Below are positions 23,730-33,463 of a stretch of 64,000 nucleotides of DNA, in pieces. The notes beneath the pieces were generated by a model. That model did no database searches, was not told the origin of the DNA, and saw only the letters and a list, made by a program, of their open reading frames with translations. The stretch comes from Bacillus_I endophytica_A. GTDB lineage: Bacteria; Bacillota; Bacilli; Bacillales; Bacillaceae_H. The stretch lies in assembly GCF_026790145.1 (NCBI RefSeq), contig NZ_JALAMS010000020.1:169271-233270 (forward strand), in the 5' to 3' direction. Made by a program: the position numbers and the translations under genes. Position 1 is the stretch's first letter. Each line of letters opens with the position of its first letter.

Positions 23730-24272
23730 TCAAAATTCGAGCCCTTTAACAGCTGGAATTCCTTCTTCATAGTAGTGCTTTATAGGTTTAATTTCGCTGA
23801 CTAAATCAGCAGCTTCAATTACTTCTTCCCGAGCTGAACGACCTGTTAAGATAAGATGCATGCCTTGCGGTCGATTTTCTATAAGCTCAAGCACCTCTTG
23901 AAGTGGTAAAACATCATCAATCGGAAACTTCGTAATAGAAAGGGCATTATGAATTTCATCAAGAATCACAACGTCATATTGTTCTGACATGACTTTCTCT
24001 TTCGTAAAAGCCCATGCTTTCTTTAAAGCCTCTCTATGCTCTTCTGGAGTTTTCGTCCATGTGAATCCCACACCTGTTTGATGCATTTCAATTCCAAGCT
24101 TATCAAAGATAATCTTTTCTCCATACGTACGTTGAGGAGATTTAATAAATTGAACCATCAGCACGCGCTGACCTCGGCCTGTTGCACGCACAGCAAGTCC
24201 TAAAGAAGCTGTTGTCTTCCCTTTTCCATCCCCTGTGTAAACAAGGCATAAGCCTCTTTCCTTTGAAGCCAT
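23730..24272 (-). CDS. btuR: Corrinoid adenosyltransferase (BtuR/CobO)
   Basis: Transfers adenosyl from ATP to cob(I)yrinic acid diamide or cobalamin. The P-loop GDGKGKTTAS lies near residue 14 and VILDEIHNALS, the CobA-type Walker B region, follows. The ATG at 24270-24272 with AAGGAGGAG is preferred over an upstream in-frame codon; 180 residues. Last gene of the operon, as in B. megaterium. Confidence 0.94.
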   Translation of the reverse strand: MASKERGLCLVYTGDGKGKTTASLGLAVRATGRGQRVLMVQFIKSPQRTYGEKIIFDKLGIEMHQTGVGFTWTKTPEEHREALKKAWAFTKEKVMSEQYDVVILDEIHNALSITKFPIDDVLPLQEVLELIENRPQGMHLILTGRSAREEVIEAADLVSEIKPIKHYYEEGIPAVKGLEF

Positions 24273-24283
24273 AAAACTCCTCC

Positions 24284-24856
24284 TTACAACCAAACGGTTT
24301 TCTCAGAATAGTCTGTTCGCTTTTTATCTTTCAGCTTACCAAGCGATTCTTCTGTTGGATAGCCGATAAAAAGGTTGCCTACAATTTGTTTTCCTTCAGG
24401 TGCTCCAATAAATTCGTAAAGACGTTCGTCGCGAATAAGGCCTACACCTCTTGTTCTCCATACAAAACCTAAACCAAGCTCTTCCGCTGCTAACCACATT
24501 GAATTAATTGCGCAGCATACTCCATATACGTTGTCACCAGTTGCTTCTTCATCTCCTTCAACAACGTCTGCTGTTACAACAATATGAACAGGTGTGTTTT
24601 TAACACTCTTCATTGAACTTTCAACAAGATGAGGTTTTGTTGGAAAACGCTCTTCTAAATATGTATATGCAAGCTCTTCATATCTCTTTTTCGCTTCCCC
24701 TTTAATAACATAAAATGTCCATGGCTCACGCATACGGTCATTAGGAGCCCATGTTGCAGCTTCTAAAATCTTTTCAAGCTTTTCATCTTCAACAGGACGA
24801 CCATCGTGATCGCGGAGTGCACGTCTTTTTTGTAAGTTATCAAATAGTGTTGTCAT
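24284..24856 (-). CDS. cbiY: Nitroreductase-family protein CbiY
   Basis: The 190-residue FMN-binding nitroreductase-fold protein corresponds in position to CbiY of B. megaterium. The RRALRDHDGRPV opening and TWAPNDRMREPWTFYVI are typical nitroreductase motifs. The distinctive BluB signature for 5,6-dimethylbenzimidazole formation (PSVGxxQPWRF type) is not present, so a BluB role is uncertain. The ATG at 24854-24856 overlaps cobA by 17 bases. Confidence 0.85.
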   Translation of the reverse strand: MTTLFDNLQKRRALRDHDGRPVEDEKLEKILEAATWAPNDRMREPWTFYVIKGEAKKRYEELAYTYLEERFPTKPHLVESSMKSVKNTPVHIVVTADVVEGDEEATGDNVYGVCCAINSMWLAAEELGLGFVWRTRGVGLIRDERLYEFIGAPEGKQIVGNLFIGYPTEESLGKLKDKKRTDYSEKTVWL

Positions 24857-25622
24857 AAGTTGTTTTCTCTCCTTTTTCGTTAAACCATTGAATTTTTTCA
24901 CGAATGTCTACAACCTCTCCCACAATAATCATAGAAGGATGCTTCACATTCTCAACCTTAGCCATTTCTTCTATTGTTGCTAAGGTACCAACAACAGTGC
25001 GCTGCTCTTGTGTTGTTCCTTTATGAATAATAGCAACAGGAGTCTCTTTACTCCGTCCATGTTCCGTAAGCTTGTAAACGATGTGTGGTAAGTTACCTAC
25101 TCCCATGTAAAAGGCAATCGTATCTATCCCTTTTGCGAGCGCCTCCCAATTTAGAGTATCCTGCCCTTTTTCTTCTCGTCCATGACCTGTAACAATAGCA
25201 AACGACGTTGCTTTATCTTTGTATGTGACCGGAATTCCTGCATAAGCAGGAGCTGCAATACCTGAGGTAATACCAGGAATAATTTCAAAAGGGATATCTC
25301 TTTTAGCAAGTACTTCTGCTTCTTCTCCCCCACGCCCAAAAATAAAAGGATCGCCGCCTTTTAAACGTGTGACAGTCTTTCCTTGCTCTGCCTTCTCAAC
25401 TAGAGTTCGATGAATATCATCTTGAATTTTCCCATGTTTCCCTGGGAGCTTACCACAGAAGATGAGCTCTGCTCCTTCTTTTGCATGTTTTAGAAGCTCT
25501 TCACTAACTAAACGATCATATAAAATGACATCAGCTTTTTGGATGCACTCTAATCCATGAATTGTAATAAGCTTCGGATCTCCAGGTCCTGCTCCAACAA
25601 GGTAAACAGTACCAGCACTCAT
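24840..25622 (-). CDS. cobA: Uroporphyrinogen-III C-methyltransferase (SUMT, CysG-A)
   Basis: Methylates uroporphyrinogen III at C2 and C7 with SAM to make precorrin-2, the branch into siroheme and B12. The 260 residues carry the methyltransferase motifs VGAGPGDPKLIT, LKGGDPFIFGRGGEE and EIIPGITSG. Known as cysGA in the B. megaterium operon. Confidence 0.95.
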   Translation of the reverse strand: MSAGTVYLVGAGPGDPKLITIHGLECIQKADVILYDRLVSEELLKHAKEGAELIFCGKLPGKHGKIQDDIHRTLVEKAEQGKTVTRLKGGDPFIFGRGGEEAEVLAKRDIPFEIIPGITSGIAAPAYAGIPVTYKDKATSFAIVTGHGREEKGQDTLNWEALAKGIDTIAFYMGVGNLPHIVYKLTEHGRSKETPVAIIHKGTTQEQRTVVGTLATIEEMAKVENVKHPSMIIVGEVVDIREKIQWFNEKGEKTTYDNTI

Positions 25623-25656
25623 AGTTTTTCCTCCTTATATTTGCGGTTACATCAAA

Positions 25657-27192
25657 TTATACCGAAAACTTCTCTGAATTCGTTTCTTTTTGAGAAAATT
25701 CGACCATTTTAGACTGAATATATTCCATGTTCACGTGTTTTCGCACATGATCAGCAAGTAAGTCAAAGGCTTCTTCTCTCATTTTATTAAACGATGGTCG
25801 CTCTAAAAGAGGAGGATGCCCTTTTTGTGCTCGTATACTGTTTAATAAAGCTGTTCTAAAAGAATCGTTATGAAAAATACCGTGAAAATACGTTCCAATG
25901 ACTTTTTCTTCCTCAAAATAACAGCCATCTTCCCCATTTTCTAATTGAATAAGACAATCCACTTCTTTTGTAAACATTGATGTGCCCATATGAATCTCAT
26001 ATCCTTTTACAGGCATCTTTTCATGTTGAAAATTTAGCATTCCTTCTGAAAGAATCGTTTTCTTTTCTTCTCTAATTGTTGTATGAAGAGGAATAAAATC
26101 AAGTGATGTAACTTCCTCATGAGGTGATTCAATATGAAAAGGATCAAAGATTTTCTCGCCAAGCATTTGGTATCCTCCACAAATCCCAACAATAACTGTT
26201 TCATTTCTTGCAAAGAGCTCTTTTAAGCGTCCCGAAAGACCTGTTTCTTCTAGAAATAGATAGTCCTCAACCGTATTTTTACTGCCTGGCAAGATAATAA
26301 GATCTGGATTCTGCAGCTGTTCAAGTTTTGTTACAAACCGAACGTGGCAGTCTTCCTCAACAAAAAAAGGATCTACGTCTGTAAAATTTGAGATTCTTGG
26401 ATATTGAATAACAGCAATATCAATTACTTTTTCAAGGTTTTTCACCTGAGAATAACGAGATAGAACAACAGAATCTTCCGCATCAATATTTAGGTTGGGC
26501 ATATATGGAATAACGCCTAAAACAGGGGTTCTTGTATATTCTTCAAACCATTCAAGACCAGGAGTAAGCAGTGATACATCACCTCTGAACTTGTTAATTA
26601 CAACACCAATAACCCGTTCACGGTCTTTCTCACTTAAAAGTTGGAGTGTTCCAACAAGACTTGCAAATACTCCTCCCTTTTCGATATCGCCGATAAGCAC
26701 AACAGGAGATTCTGCAATGGCTGCAACTCGCATGTTCACAAGCTCTCGATCATTTAAATTAACTTCAGCCGGACTTCCAGCTCCTTCAATCACAATTCTT
26801 TCATAGGTTCCTTTTAAACTTTTAAATGACTCTTTAATTAATCCAAGGCCTGTCTCGAAAAACTCTTGTCTATATGCCATTGCTTTCATATTTTTATACG
26901 GCTTTCCATGTACAACAATTTGCGATTCAGAATCTCTCGTTGGTTTGATTAAAATAGGATTCATATCGGTTGTTGCAGTAACTCCTGCTGCTTCTGCTTG
27001 TACGCCTTGAGCTCTACCAATTTCCTTGCCATCTACTGTTATATAAGAATTCAGGGCCATATTTTGAGACTTAAAGGGAGCTGTTTTATATCCGTCTTGG
27101 AAAAAGATTCGACAAAAAGCAGTTGCAATTGCGCTTTTGCCTGCATCTGAATGAGTTCCTTGAAACATAATTGAAAGAGCTTTCTTGTTCAT
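25657..27192 (-). CDS. cbiP: Cobyric acid synthase (CbiP/CobQ)
   Basis: Glutamine-dependent amidation of cobyrinic acid a,c-diamide at b, d, e and g. The 511 residues have an N-terminal DTBS-like ATPase (FQGTHSDAGKS; KSQNMALNS) and a C-terminal glutaminase with nucleophile Cys in VGICGGYQMLG and His in YFHGIFHN. The ATG at 27190-27192 overlaps the cbiA stop by 4 bases. In the described B. megaterium cobI operon cbiP is, to my knowledge, located elsewhere; here it sits between cbiA and cobA. Confidence 0.95.
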   Translation of the reverse strand: MNKKALSIMFQGTHSDAGKSAIATAFCRIFFQDGYKTAPFKSQNMALNSYITVDGKEIGRAQGVQAEAAGVTATTDMNPILIKPTRDSESQIVVHGKPYKNMKAMAYRQEFFETGLGLIKESFKSLKGTYERIVIEGAGSPAEVNLNDRELVNMRVAAIAESPVVLIGDIEKGGVFASLVGTLQLLSEKDRERVIGVVINKFRGDVSLLTPGLEWFEEYTRTPVLGVIPYMPNLNIDAEDSVVLSRYSQVKNLEKVIDIAVIQYPRISNFTDVDPFFVEEDCHVRFVTKLEQLQNPDLIILPGSKNTVEDYLFLEETGLSGRLKELFARNETVIVGICGGYQMLGEKIFDPFHIESPHEEVTSLDFIPLHTTIREEKKTILSEGMLNFQHEKMPVKGYEIHMGTSMFTKEVDCLIQLENGEDGCYFEEEKVIGTYFHGIFHNDSFRTALLNSIRAQKGHPPLLERPSFNKMREEAFDLLADHVRKHVNMEYIQSKMVEFSQKETNSEKFSV

Positions 27193-28550
27193 CCTTTGTA
27201 CCCCTCGCATTTTGCAATCCATTTTTTAACCATCTGAGGGCATGACCCAAAATGAAAATGAGTGTATCCGGCAAGAAGATTTCCTTTCATATATCCCTCT
27301 TTTTTAATACCTCTCATTCCTTTTGTCTCATAAGCTGGAGTAAATTCTTCATCACCTTCAAATGTTGAGTAATGAAACTCGTGTCCTTTTGCTTCAAGAC
27401 CCCCATCTAATAGATAATTCCCTTCACTTCCCCTAATCTCCCGATAACCAAGTGCTGCTCGTTTCTTTTGCATTTTGACACGCCCAGGAACAACACCAAC
27501 CATCTTATGTATTTCTCCGTTCGTTGTTTCGATTGAATCTGCTAGAAACATAAACCCTCCACACTCAGCAAGCGTTGGCATTCCTGAGTTTATTGCGTCT
27601 TTGAAGGACTCTTTTACCTGCTCTTGTGAAGAAAGCTCGTTTGCAAACTCTTCTGGAAAGCCTCCGCCAATATAAAGCCCTTGAACATCGCTTGGAACGC
27701 TCTCTCCATTTAACGGTGAGAATTCTACGATTTCTGCTCCATTTGCTTTTAACAGTTCCACGTTTTCTTCATAATAAAAATTAAAAGCTTTATCTCTTGC
27801 AACTGCAATTTTCACCACAGGATCTTTTGCTACTAGTTTAGGATTTTCTACATCTAGAACTTCTGTTTCCGCTAATGTATATAATGCTTCTAAATCAACT
27901 GTTTCAGAAATTAAGTCTCCAAGTTCATTAAAATAAGAATGAAGCTCCCCTCTTTCAATAGACGGCACAAGTCCTAGGTGTCGCTCTGGAATAGATAAGC
28001 TTTCGTTTCGCTTTACATATCCAACTACTGGAATTTTACACTCTTGCTCAATTGCTTTTTTTACTAACTTATAGTGTCCTTCACTTCCAACATTGTTAGC
28101 AATAACACTGACAATGTTTGGTTCTTCCCACATCATTTGAAAACCTTTCACAATAGCTGCAGCACTTCTTGCCATACTTGCACAGTTGACAACAAGTAAA
28201 ACAGGGCTATCTGTTAAAACACTAATCTCAGCCGTTGTTCCTCTATTATCAAGGGGACTTTTTCCATCATAAAAGCCCATTACTCCTTCAATAATTGAAA
28301 TATCAGCATCCTTGCTATTGCGTTTTACAATTTCTTTCACTGTGTCATGGGGAAGCATCCAACTATCAATATTTCGCGATACTCTCCCTGTTACTGCTGT
28401 ATGGTACGTTGGATCAATATAATCAGGACCACACTTGAAACCTTGTACAGTGTATCCTTTCTTTTTAAATGCTGCCATAAGACCGATTGTAAGCGTCGTT
28501 TTCCCAACTCCGCTTCCTGTACCTGCCACAACAAGTCGGCGTTGCACCAT
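27189..28550 (-). CDS. cbiA: Cobyrinic acid a,c-diamide synthase
   Basis: The 453-residue ATP- and glutamine-dependent enzyme amidates the a and c carboxyls of cobyrinate. N-terminal P-loop AGTGSGVGKTTLTIGL and C-terminal class I glutaminase triad with Cys in LAECGGFMFL and His in GYTHFHFGS. First of the two coupled amidotransferases. Confidence 0.95.
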   Translation of the reverse strand: MVQRRLVVAGTGSGVGKTTLTIGLMAAFKKKGYTVQGFKCGPDYIDPTYHTAVTGRVSRNIDSWMLPHDTVKEIVKRNSKDADISIIEGVMGFYDGKSPLDNRGTTAEISVLTDSPVLLVVNCASMARSAAAIVKGFQMMWEEPNIVSVIANNVGSEGHYKLVKKAIEQECKIPVVGYVKRNESLSIPERHLGLVPSIERGELHSYFNELGDLISETVDLEALYTLAETEVLDVENPKLVAKDPVVKIAVARDKAFNFYYEENVELLKANGAEIVEFSPLNGESVPSDVQGLYIGGGFPEEFANELSSQEQVKESFKDAINSGMPTLAECGGFMFLADSIETTNGEIHKMVGVVPGRVKMQKKRAALGYREIRGSEGNYLLDGGLEAKGHEFHYSTFEGDEEFTPAYETKGMRGIKKEGYMKGNLLAGYTHFHFGSCPQMVKKWIAKCEGYKG

Positions 28551-28564
28551 GTTGTTTCCCCCTC

Positions 28565-29689
28565 TTAGTTATATGGGATAACGGCAACAGATATCGTAAC
28601 GTTCCCACTTTTTTTCTTTTCAAGATACAGCTCAGATGCTCCGCTTTTTAAAAGAGCTGCAGGCTCACTTACTCCATATGCACCTGTATATTTAAAAACT
28701 GTTTCAGAAGGATTCTTAATTTCCACTTCATTTAATTTTTCTGGTGTGTAGTATGAAAACTCTAATCCATATTTTTTAGCTACTTGAAGTAATCCTTCTT
28801 CATCTTTTTTTAGATCAATTGTGCTAATAGCTTTGACACTTTTTACTGAAAATTGTAGTTCTTCAAGCGTTTCTAACATGACGCTCTCAATTTCAGAAGC
28901 AGAAGTGCCTCTGTTGCAGCCCATGCCAAGCACAATATTTTTAGGTCTATAAAGAACACCATTATCTAATACGTGTTTTTCCTCTTCTTTTAATAAGCGA
29001 TGTGTTACAACAAGCGCAGCTTGAAAACCGTCTTTTTCCGCTTCCTCAATTGAAGAGTAGGAGTTAATATTTCCAGGAATTGGTGTATCGTAATGCCACC
29101 ATCCTTTTTCTCCACTCTCTTGAATTACAGCTACTTTTTCTTCATTTACAACAGAAGCGCTAACAGGCGTTAACTTCTCAGCTGAATCCCACACCCAGCC
29201 AAAACGTTTCCCAAATAAGTCAACAGGAATTGTTTTTTGTACGTCAGATGCAGTTGTAATAACAGGATGAGCTTTTAAAAGAGCTGCAATCTCTCTTGTT
29301 AACTCATTTGCTCCTCCGATATGACCAGAAAGAACGCTGATGACGTTTTCTCCTTTATCATCTACAACAACAACACCTGGGTCGGTTTTTTTATCTTTTA
29401 AAAGAGGCGCAATCATGCGAACAACCGCACCAAGTGAGATAATAATAATAATCCCTTTATATTGTTGAAAAAGAGCTGGAAGTAACAAGCGAACGCTTCC
29501 TGAGAAAAGCTGAATGCCCTTATCTTCTTCATCCCCTTTTTCAAACTTGCTCATATAGTACACGTCAGAATTTTGAAAAGAGGAGCCGAGCTTTCGAGCA
29601 AGCTCAACTCCGTGCTTTGTGATAGCAACAACAGCATAATCTCCTTGTTGAGTGACAGCTGGTACTTCACCTTCTTGCAATGCAATCAT
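28565..29689 (-). CDS. cbiG: Cobalt-precorrin-5A hydrolase (CbiG)
   Basis: Opens the delta-lactone and releases acetaldehyde during ring contraction in the anaerobic pathway. The 374 residues include VRMIAPLLKDKKTDPGVVVVD, the LSGHIGGANELTREIA motif and a C-terminal LGMGCNRGTSASEIE domain. Overlaps cbiF by 4 bases (ATGA). Confidence 0.94.
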   Translation of the reverse strand: MIALQEGEVPAVTQQGDYAVVAITKHGVELARKLGSSFQNSDVYYMSKFEKGDEEDKGIQLFSGSVRLLLPALFQQYKGIIIIISLGAVVRMIAPLLKDKKTDPGVVVVDDKGENVISVLSGHIGGANELTREIAALLKAHPVITTASDVQKTIPVDLFGKRFGWVWDSAEKLTPVSASVVNEEKVAVIQESGEKGWWHYDTPIPGNINSYSSIEEAEKDGFQAALVVTHRLLKEEEKHVLDNGVLYRPKNIVLGMGCNRGTSASEIESVMLETLEELQFSVKSVKAISTIDLKKDEEGLLQVAKKYGLEFSYYTPEKLNEVEIKNPSETVFKYTGAYGVSEPAALLKSGASELYLEKKKSGNVTISVAVIPYN

Positions 29690-30459
29690 GATGGAAGCCC
29701 CTTTCTAAATCCATGTGTAAATGTCTTATCATAAAGCTTTGAACGATAATCTTTTTTATGAATATGTTCATCTAAAGCCCAGCCAGCTAGAATCATAGCT
29801 TGCTTACGAATGCCATTTTTCTTCATGTCTTCATCAAGATTAACAAGCGTTGTGCGTACGATCTTTTGGTCTGGCCATGTTGCTTTGTATACTACAGCAA
29901 CAGGAGTATCTTCACTCCATCCAGCGCTAAGCAGCTCTTTAATCACTTTCTTTGTTAATGTCGCACTTAAAAATAACGCAATTGTACACTGATGCTTTGC
30001 TAAATCTTTTAGTTTCTCAAACTCTGGAACTGGGGTTCTTCCTTCTGCTCTTGTAAGGATAACCGTCTGAGTTAAATCTGGGATGGTAAGCTCAGCTCCA
30101 ACAGCTGCTGCTGAGGCAAATACAGAGCTAACTCCTGGAATGATTTCAACTTCAACGTCACGCTCTTTTAATAGTGCAACTTGTTCCATAATTGCTCCAT
30201 AGACAGCAGGATCTCCTGTATGAACACGCACAACTTTCTTTCCTTCACTTAGTCGATCTACCATAAGGTCAACCATTTCTTCTAGATGCATGCCAGCTGT
30301 TTTCAATACTTCTGCGCCTTCTTTTGCCTTATTTACAAGCTCTTCATTTACAAGCGAATCAGCATAAAGTACAACATCTGCTTCCTGAAGTAGTTTTAAA
30401 CCTTTTACTGTAATTAAATCCGGATCTCCTGGTCCTGCTCCGATAATAAATAGCTTCAT
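29686..30459 (-). CDS. cbiF: Cobalt-precorrin-4 C11-methyltransferase
   Basis: A SAM-dependent precorrin methyltransferase of 257 residues with GAGPGDPDLITVKG, the VRVHTGDPAVYGA motif and IIPGVSSVFA. CbiF/CobM-type features include the PVPEFEKL segment. It overlaps cbiL by 4 bases. Confidence 0.94.
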   Translation of the reverse strand: MKLFIIGAGPGDPDLITVKGLKLLQEADVVLYADSLVNEELVNKAKEGAEVLKTAGMHLEEMVDLMVDRLSEGKKVVRVHTGDPAVYGAIMEQVALLKERDVEVEIIPGVSSVFASAAAVGAELTIPDLTQTVILTRAEGRTPVPEFEKLKDLAKHQCTIALFLSATLTKKVIKELLSAGWSEDTPVAVVYKATWPDQKIVRTTLVNLDEDMKKNGIRKQAMILAGWALDEHIHKKDYRSKLYDKTFTHGFRKGLPS

Positions 30460-31160
30460 TTTCGCACCACCATTAATGTTAAGTATTCAAGTTCTACGCC
30501 TTCTAATTCTTCAATATTCCATACGATTTCTTCCTCTGACGTTACTTTCGTTACAACAGATGCTTTATGTAATAAATTCAGTTCTTTTAATAACGGAATC
30601 ATAAAATCAATTACTTTTGCGACTTTAATAAATACAATACAGTCGTTTTCAAGAAGCACTTTTTTCATTTCTTCATAGTCTTCTCGAGCAGGAACAATTG
30701 CTACATGTTCATCACCATCTGCAAGCGGCAGACCAAGACGTGAAGCCGCACCATTAATAGAAGAGATACCTGGTACTGTTTCAATTTGGACTTCTGGGTG
30801 GCGTTCTTTCATCAGTTTCATCATATGAATAAATGTACTATATAAAAGAGGATCACCTTCTGTTACAAAAGCAACGTCTTTTCCTTGCTGAAGCTCAGCA
30901 AATACCGTTTCCGTTGTTTCGCTCCATTTCTTTTGAAGAATCTCTTTATCTTTTGTCATTGGAAATACAAGCCCAAGCATTTCTTTTTCACTTGGATTGA
31001 AATATGCTTCAACAATGCGATGTGCATAGCTTTTACTTCCTTTTCTTTTCTTCGGATAAGCAATAACATCTGTTTCTTTTAGCTTTCTGAATGCTTTTAC
31101 TGTAATAAGTTCTGGATCTCCTGGTCCTACACCAAGACCGTATAATGTTCCTATCATCAT
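30456..31160 (-). CDS. cbiL: Cobalt-factor II C20-methyltransferase
   Basis: Methylates C20 after cobalt insertion. The 234 residues begin with GLGVGPGDPELITVKA and contain FVTEGDPLLYSTF and VPGISSINGAASRLG, all CbiL/CobI hallmarks. Overlaps cbiET by four bases. Confidence 0.94.
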   Translation of the reverse strand: MMIGTLYGLGVGPGDPELITVKAFRKLKETDVIAYPKKRKGSKSYAHRIVEAYFNPSEKEMLGLVFPMTKDKEILQKKWSETTETVFAELQQGKDVAFVTEGDPLLYSTFIHMMKLMKERHPEVQIETVPGISSINGAASRLGLPLADGDEHVAIVPAREDYEEMKKVLLENDCIVFIKVAKVIDFMIPLLKELNLLHKASVVTKVTSEEEIVWNIEELEGVELEYLTLMVVRK

Positions 31161-32371
31161 TTTTCTCCTTCTTCACGACGAGCGCTAATAATATAGATGG
31201 GGTTTAGAGCATCAAAACGAGTTAAGTTTAAAATTGGCTTACTTCTTGAAACTTGAGCAAGTGTAATGTCTACGGAGTAGCCATTTTCTTTAAAAGTGGA
31301 TACAGCTTCTCCTAAATTTTCAATTGTTACAGCATTTAGCACAATCTGACCGCCTTCGTTCAGGCGTTCACAACACTGTTTTAAAATATTTTTCATTCCC
31401 CCTGCTGTTCCACCAATAAAAACAGCATCAGGATTATCAAATGTCTCTAAGCCGTTCGGAGCCTTATCGTGGATAACTGTGAAATCTGTACGAAACTTTT
31501 TCATATTTTCCAAACAGTTTTGGTAATCGCCTTCGTTTTTTTCAATAGCGAATACTTTCCCGTCTTTAGCAATACGAGCAGCTTCAATTGCTACTGAGCC
31601 TGTACATGTTCCAATATCCCAAACAATGCTATCTTTTTTTAGACCAAGAGCACCTAGACTTAGCGTACGAATCTCTTTTTTTGTAATTAAACCTTTTTCA
31701 GGTTTACGCTGAATAAACTCTTCGTCATGAATTCCAAATGACCAAGATGGTCCTTTTTTCATTCTTTTTAAAATCACAACGTTTAAAGATGCAAACTCGG
31801 TATCAGTTGCTTCTTCGAGCGTTAAAGTTCTACATCTTTCTTCTTCTCCACCAAGGTGCTCGCCGACAAACATTTCATACTCTGTCATATTAAAAGAGAG
31901 CAAATATTTTGCAATTTCAGAAGGAGAATTTTTTTCATCTGTTAAAAGAGCTACAAGGTCTTCACCATCAATCTTTTGTGCAAGCCCTAGCATATCTCTC
32001 CCATGAACACTTAGAAGTTTTGCACTTTGCCATTTTTCTCCCATTCTTGAGAAAGCAAGCTGCACGGAACTTAAGTATGGATAAATGTTTACGTCTATCT
32101 TTTTGGAAAGATAGCCACCAATTCCATAGAAAAGGGGATCTCCTGAAGCAAGCACAACAACTTCTCGTTCCTCACTTTGCAGCATATCAACTAAGTTTTT
32201 AAGTCCACCTTTTATCACAACTTTTTCACCGCTATAATCAGGGAAGAACTTAAGCTGTCTTTCCCCTCCAACTAATACAGCACTTTGTTTAATAAATGTT
32301 TCATAAAGGGGGAGCAAACTTGCTCTCCCTTCATCTCCAATGCCAATAAGCTTTATATTACCTTTCATCAT
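31157..32371 (-). CDS. cbiET: Fused cobalt-precorrin-7 C5-methyltransferase / C15-methyltransferase-decarboxylase (CbiET)
   Basis: About 404 residues. The N-terminal CbiE domain (about 1-200; IKLIGIGDEG, ASGDPLFYGIGG) methylates C5. The C-terminal CbiT domain (about 205-404; DIGTCTGSVAIEAAR SAM-binding loop) methylates C15 and decarboxylates. The fusion is CobL-like. The start at 32369-32371 (next Met at 32368 equally possible) has AAGGCGG upstream and overlaps cbiD by 14 bases. Confidence 0.93.
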   Translation of the reverse strand: MMKGNIKLIGIGDEGRASLLPLYETFIKQSAVLVGGERQLKFFPDYSGEKVVIKGGLKNLVDMLQSEEREVVVLASGDPLFYGIGGYLSKKIDVNIYPYLSSVQLAFSRMGEKWQSAKLLSVHGRDMLGLAQKIDGEDLVALLTDEKNSPSEIAKYLLSFNMTEYEMFVGEHLGGEEERCRTLTLEEATDTEFASLNVVILKRMKKGPSWSFGIHDEEFIQRKPEKGLITKKEIRTLSLGALGLKKDSIVWDIGTCTGSVAIEAARIAKDGKVFAIEKNEGDYQNCLENMKKFRTDFTVIHDKAPNGLETFDNPDAVFIGGTAGGMKNILKQCCERLNEGGQIVLNAVTIENLGEAVSTFKENGYSVDITLAQVSRSKPILNLTRFDALNPIYIISARREEGEK

Positions 32372-33461
32372 AAACCGCCTTTCCAAGAAACGCTCCTTTG
32401 AACGTATAAAGAGAAGTTTCAATCTTCATTCCGCCGCCCACTTCTCTTAAACCCGAACGACAGCAATTTTCACATAAACTATCAAAGAAATGAGGCAAAT
32501 TTCTTTCCACCATAAGATCACCAACTTGAGAAGCCGTGTTTGCATTACGGATACTTTCTAAGAGCTCTTCGTCTCCCCCAACGCGCTCTGCAATATCAGC
32601 TAAAAAGTTAAAATCAACAGGAGCACTTTTGGAATGTACCATCATCACACCTTGGGCAACTTTTGAGAACTTGCCCATCATTCCAACCATTGAAACATGC
32701 TTAATTCCTTGGCGTTTGCACTGTTTGAGAGTGAATCCGACAAAGTCTCCCATCTCCACAAATGCTTCTTCAGGAAGATCCGGATATTCTTTCATCCCAT
32801 ATTTCTCACTGCGTCCACCTGTTGTAATAACAAGATGATCACATCCACTTGTTTTAGCAACGCTAATAGCCTGTACAATACTTGCTTTATAAGCAGCTGT
32901 TGAAAAAGGAACAACAATTCCTCTTGTTCCTAGAATAGAAATACCCCCAAGGATACCTAGACGACCGTTAAGCGTTTTTTTGGCCATCTCTTCTCCATCA
33001 GGAACTGAAATGATGATTTTAATTCCTCTATTTGAACCATGCTCTTTTAAAACTTCCTCCGCTACGCTATAAAGCATTTTACGTGGAACAGGATTAATAG
33101 CCGCTTCACCAACTGGGACAGGCAATCCTGGTTTTGTGACTCGTCCAACCCCAACCCCGCCGTCAAGTTCAATGCCTGGTGTATCTTTCCATGTTACTGT
33201 TGATTGAATACGAGCGCCGTGCGTTGCATCCGGGTCATCTCCTGCATCTTTAATAATTTCAGCGAATCCCATATTTTCTTTGACTTCACATTGTTCCATT
33301 GAAAAGGTCACAATTCGCCCCATTGGAAGCTTGATGGTTGCCTCCTTTTGCACTTCACCTGTGATAAGAGAAAGAAGGGCCGCTTTTGTTGCAGCTGTTG
33401 CACAAGAACCTGTTGTATACCCTTCTCGAAGTGGTTTATCTTCTTTTTTAGCTTTCATCAC
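32358..33461 (-). CDS. cbiD: Cobalt-precorrin-5B C1-methyltransferase
   Basis: The 367-residue CbiD is unrelated to the other corrin methyltransferases. It has the diagnostic LREGYTTGSCATAATKAAL start, DAGDDPDATHGA and GRVTKPGLPVPVGEAAINPVPR. Its presence with CbiG marks the anaerobic, early-cobalt pathway. Confidence 0.95.
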   Translation of the reverse strand: MMKAKKEDKPLREGYTTGSCATAATKAALLSLITGEVQKEATIKLPMGRIVTFSMEQCEVKENMGFAEIIKDAGDDPDATHGARIQSTVTWKDTPGIELDGGVGVGRVTKPGLPVPVGEAAINPVPRKMLYSVAEEVLKEHGSNRGIKIIISVPDGEEMAKKTLNGRLGILGGISILGTRGIVVPFSTAAYKASIVQAISVAKTSGCDHLVITTGGRSEKYGMKEYPDLPEEAFVEMGDFVGFTLKQCKRQGIKHVSMVGMMGKFSKVAQGVMMVHSKSAPVDFNFLADIAERVGGDEELLESIRNANTASQVGDLMVERNLPHFFDSLCENCCRSGLREVGGGMKIETSLYTFKGAFLGKAVYDER

Positions 33462-33463
33462 AA

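Noticed and set aside
24284..24856. Calling the nitroreductase gene bluB
   Set aside because: The BluB-specific motif is not visible; the gene was therefore named cbiY by position and family only.
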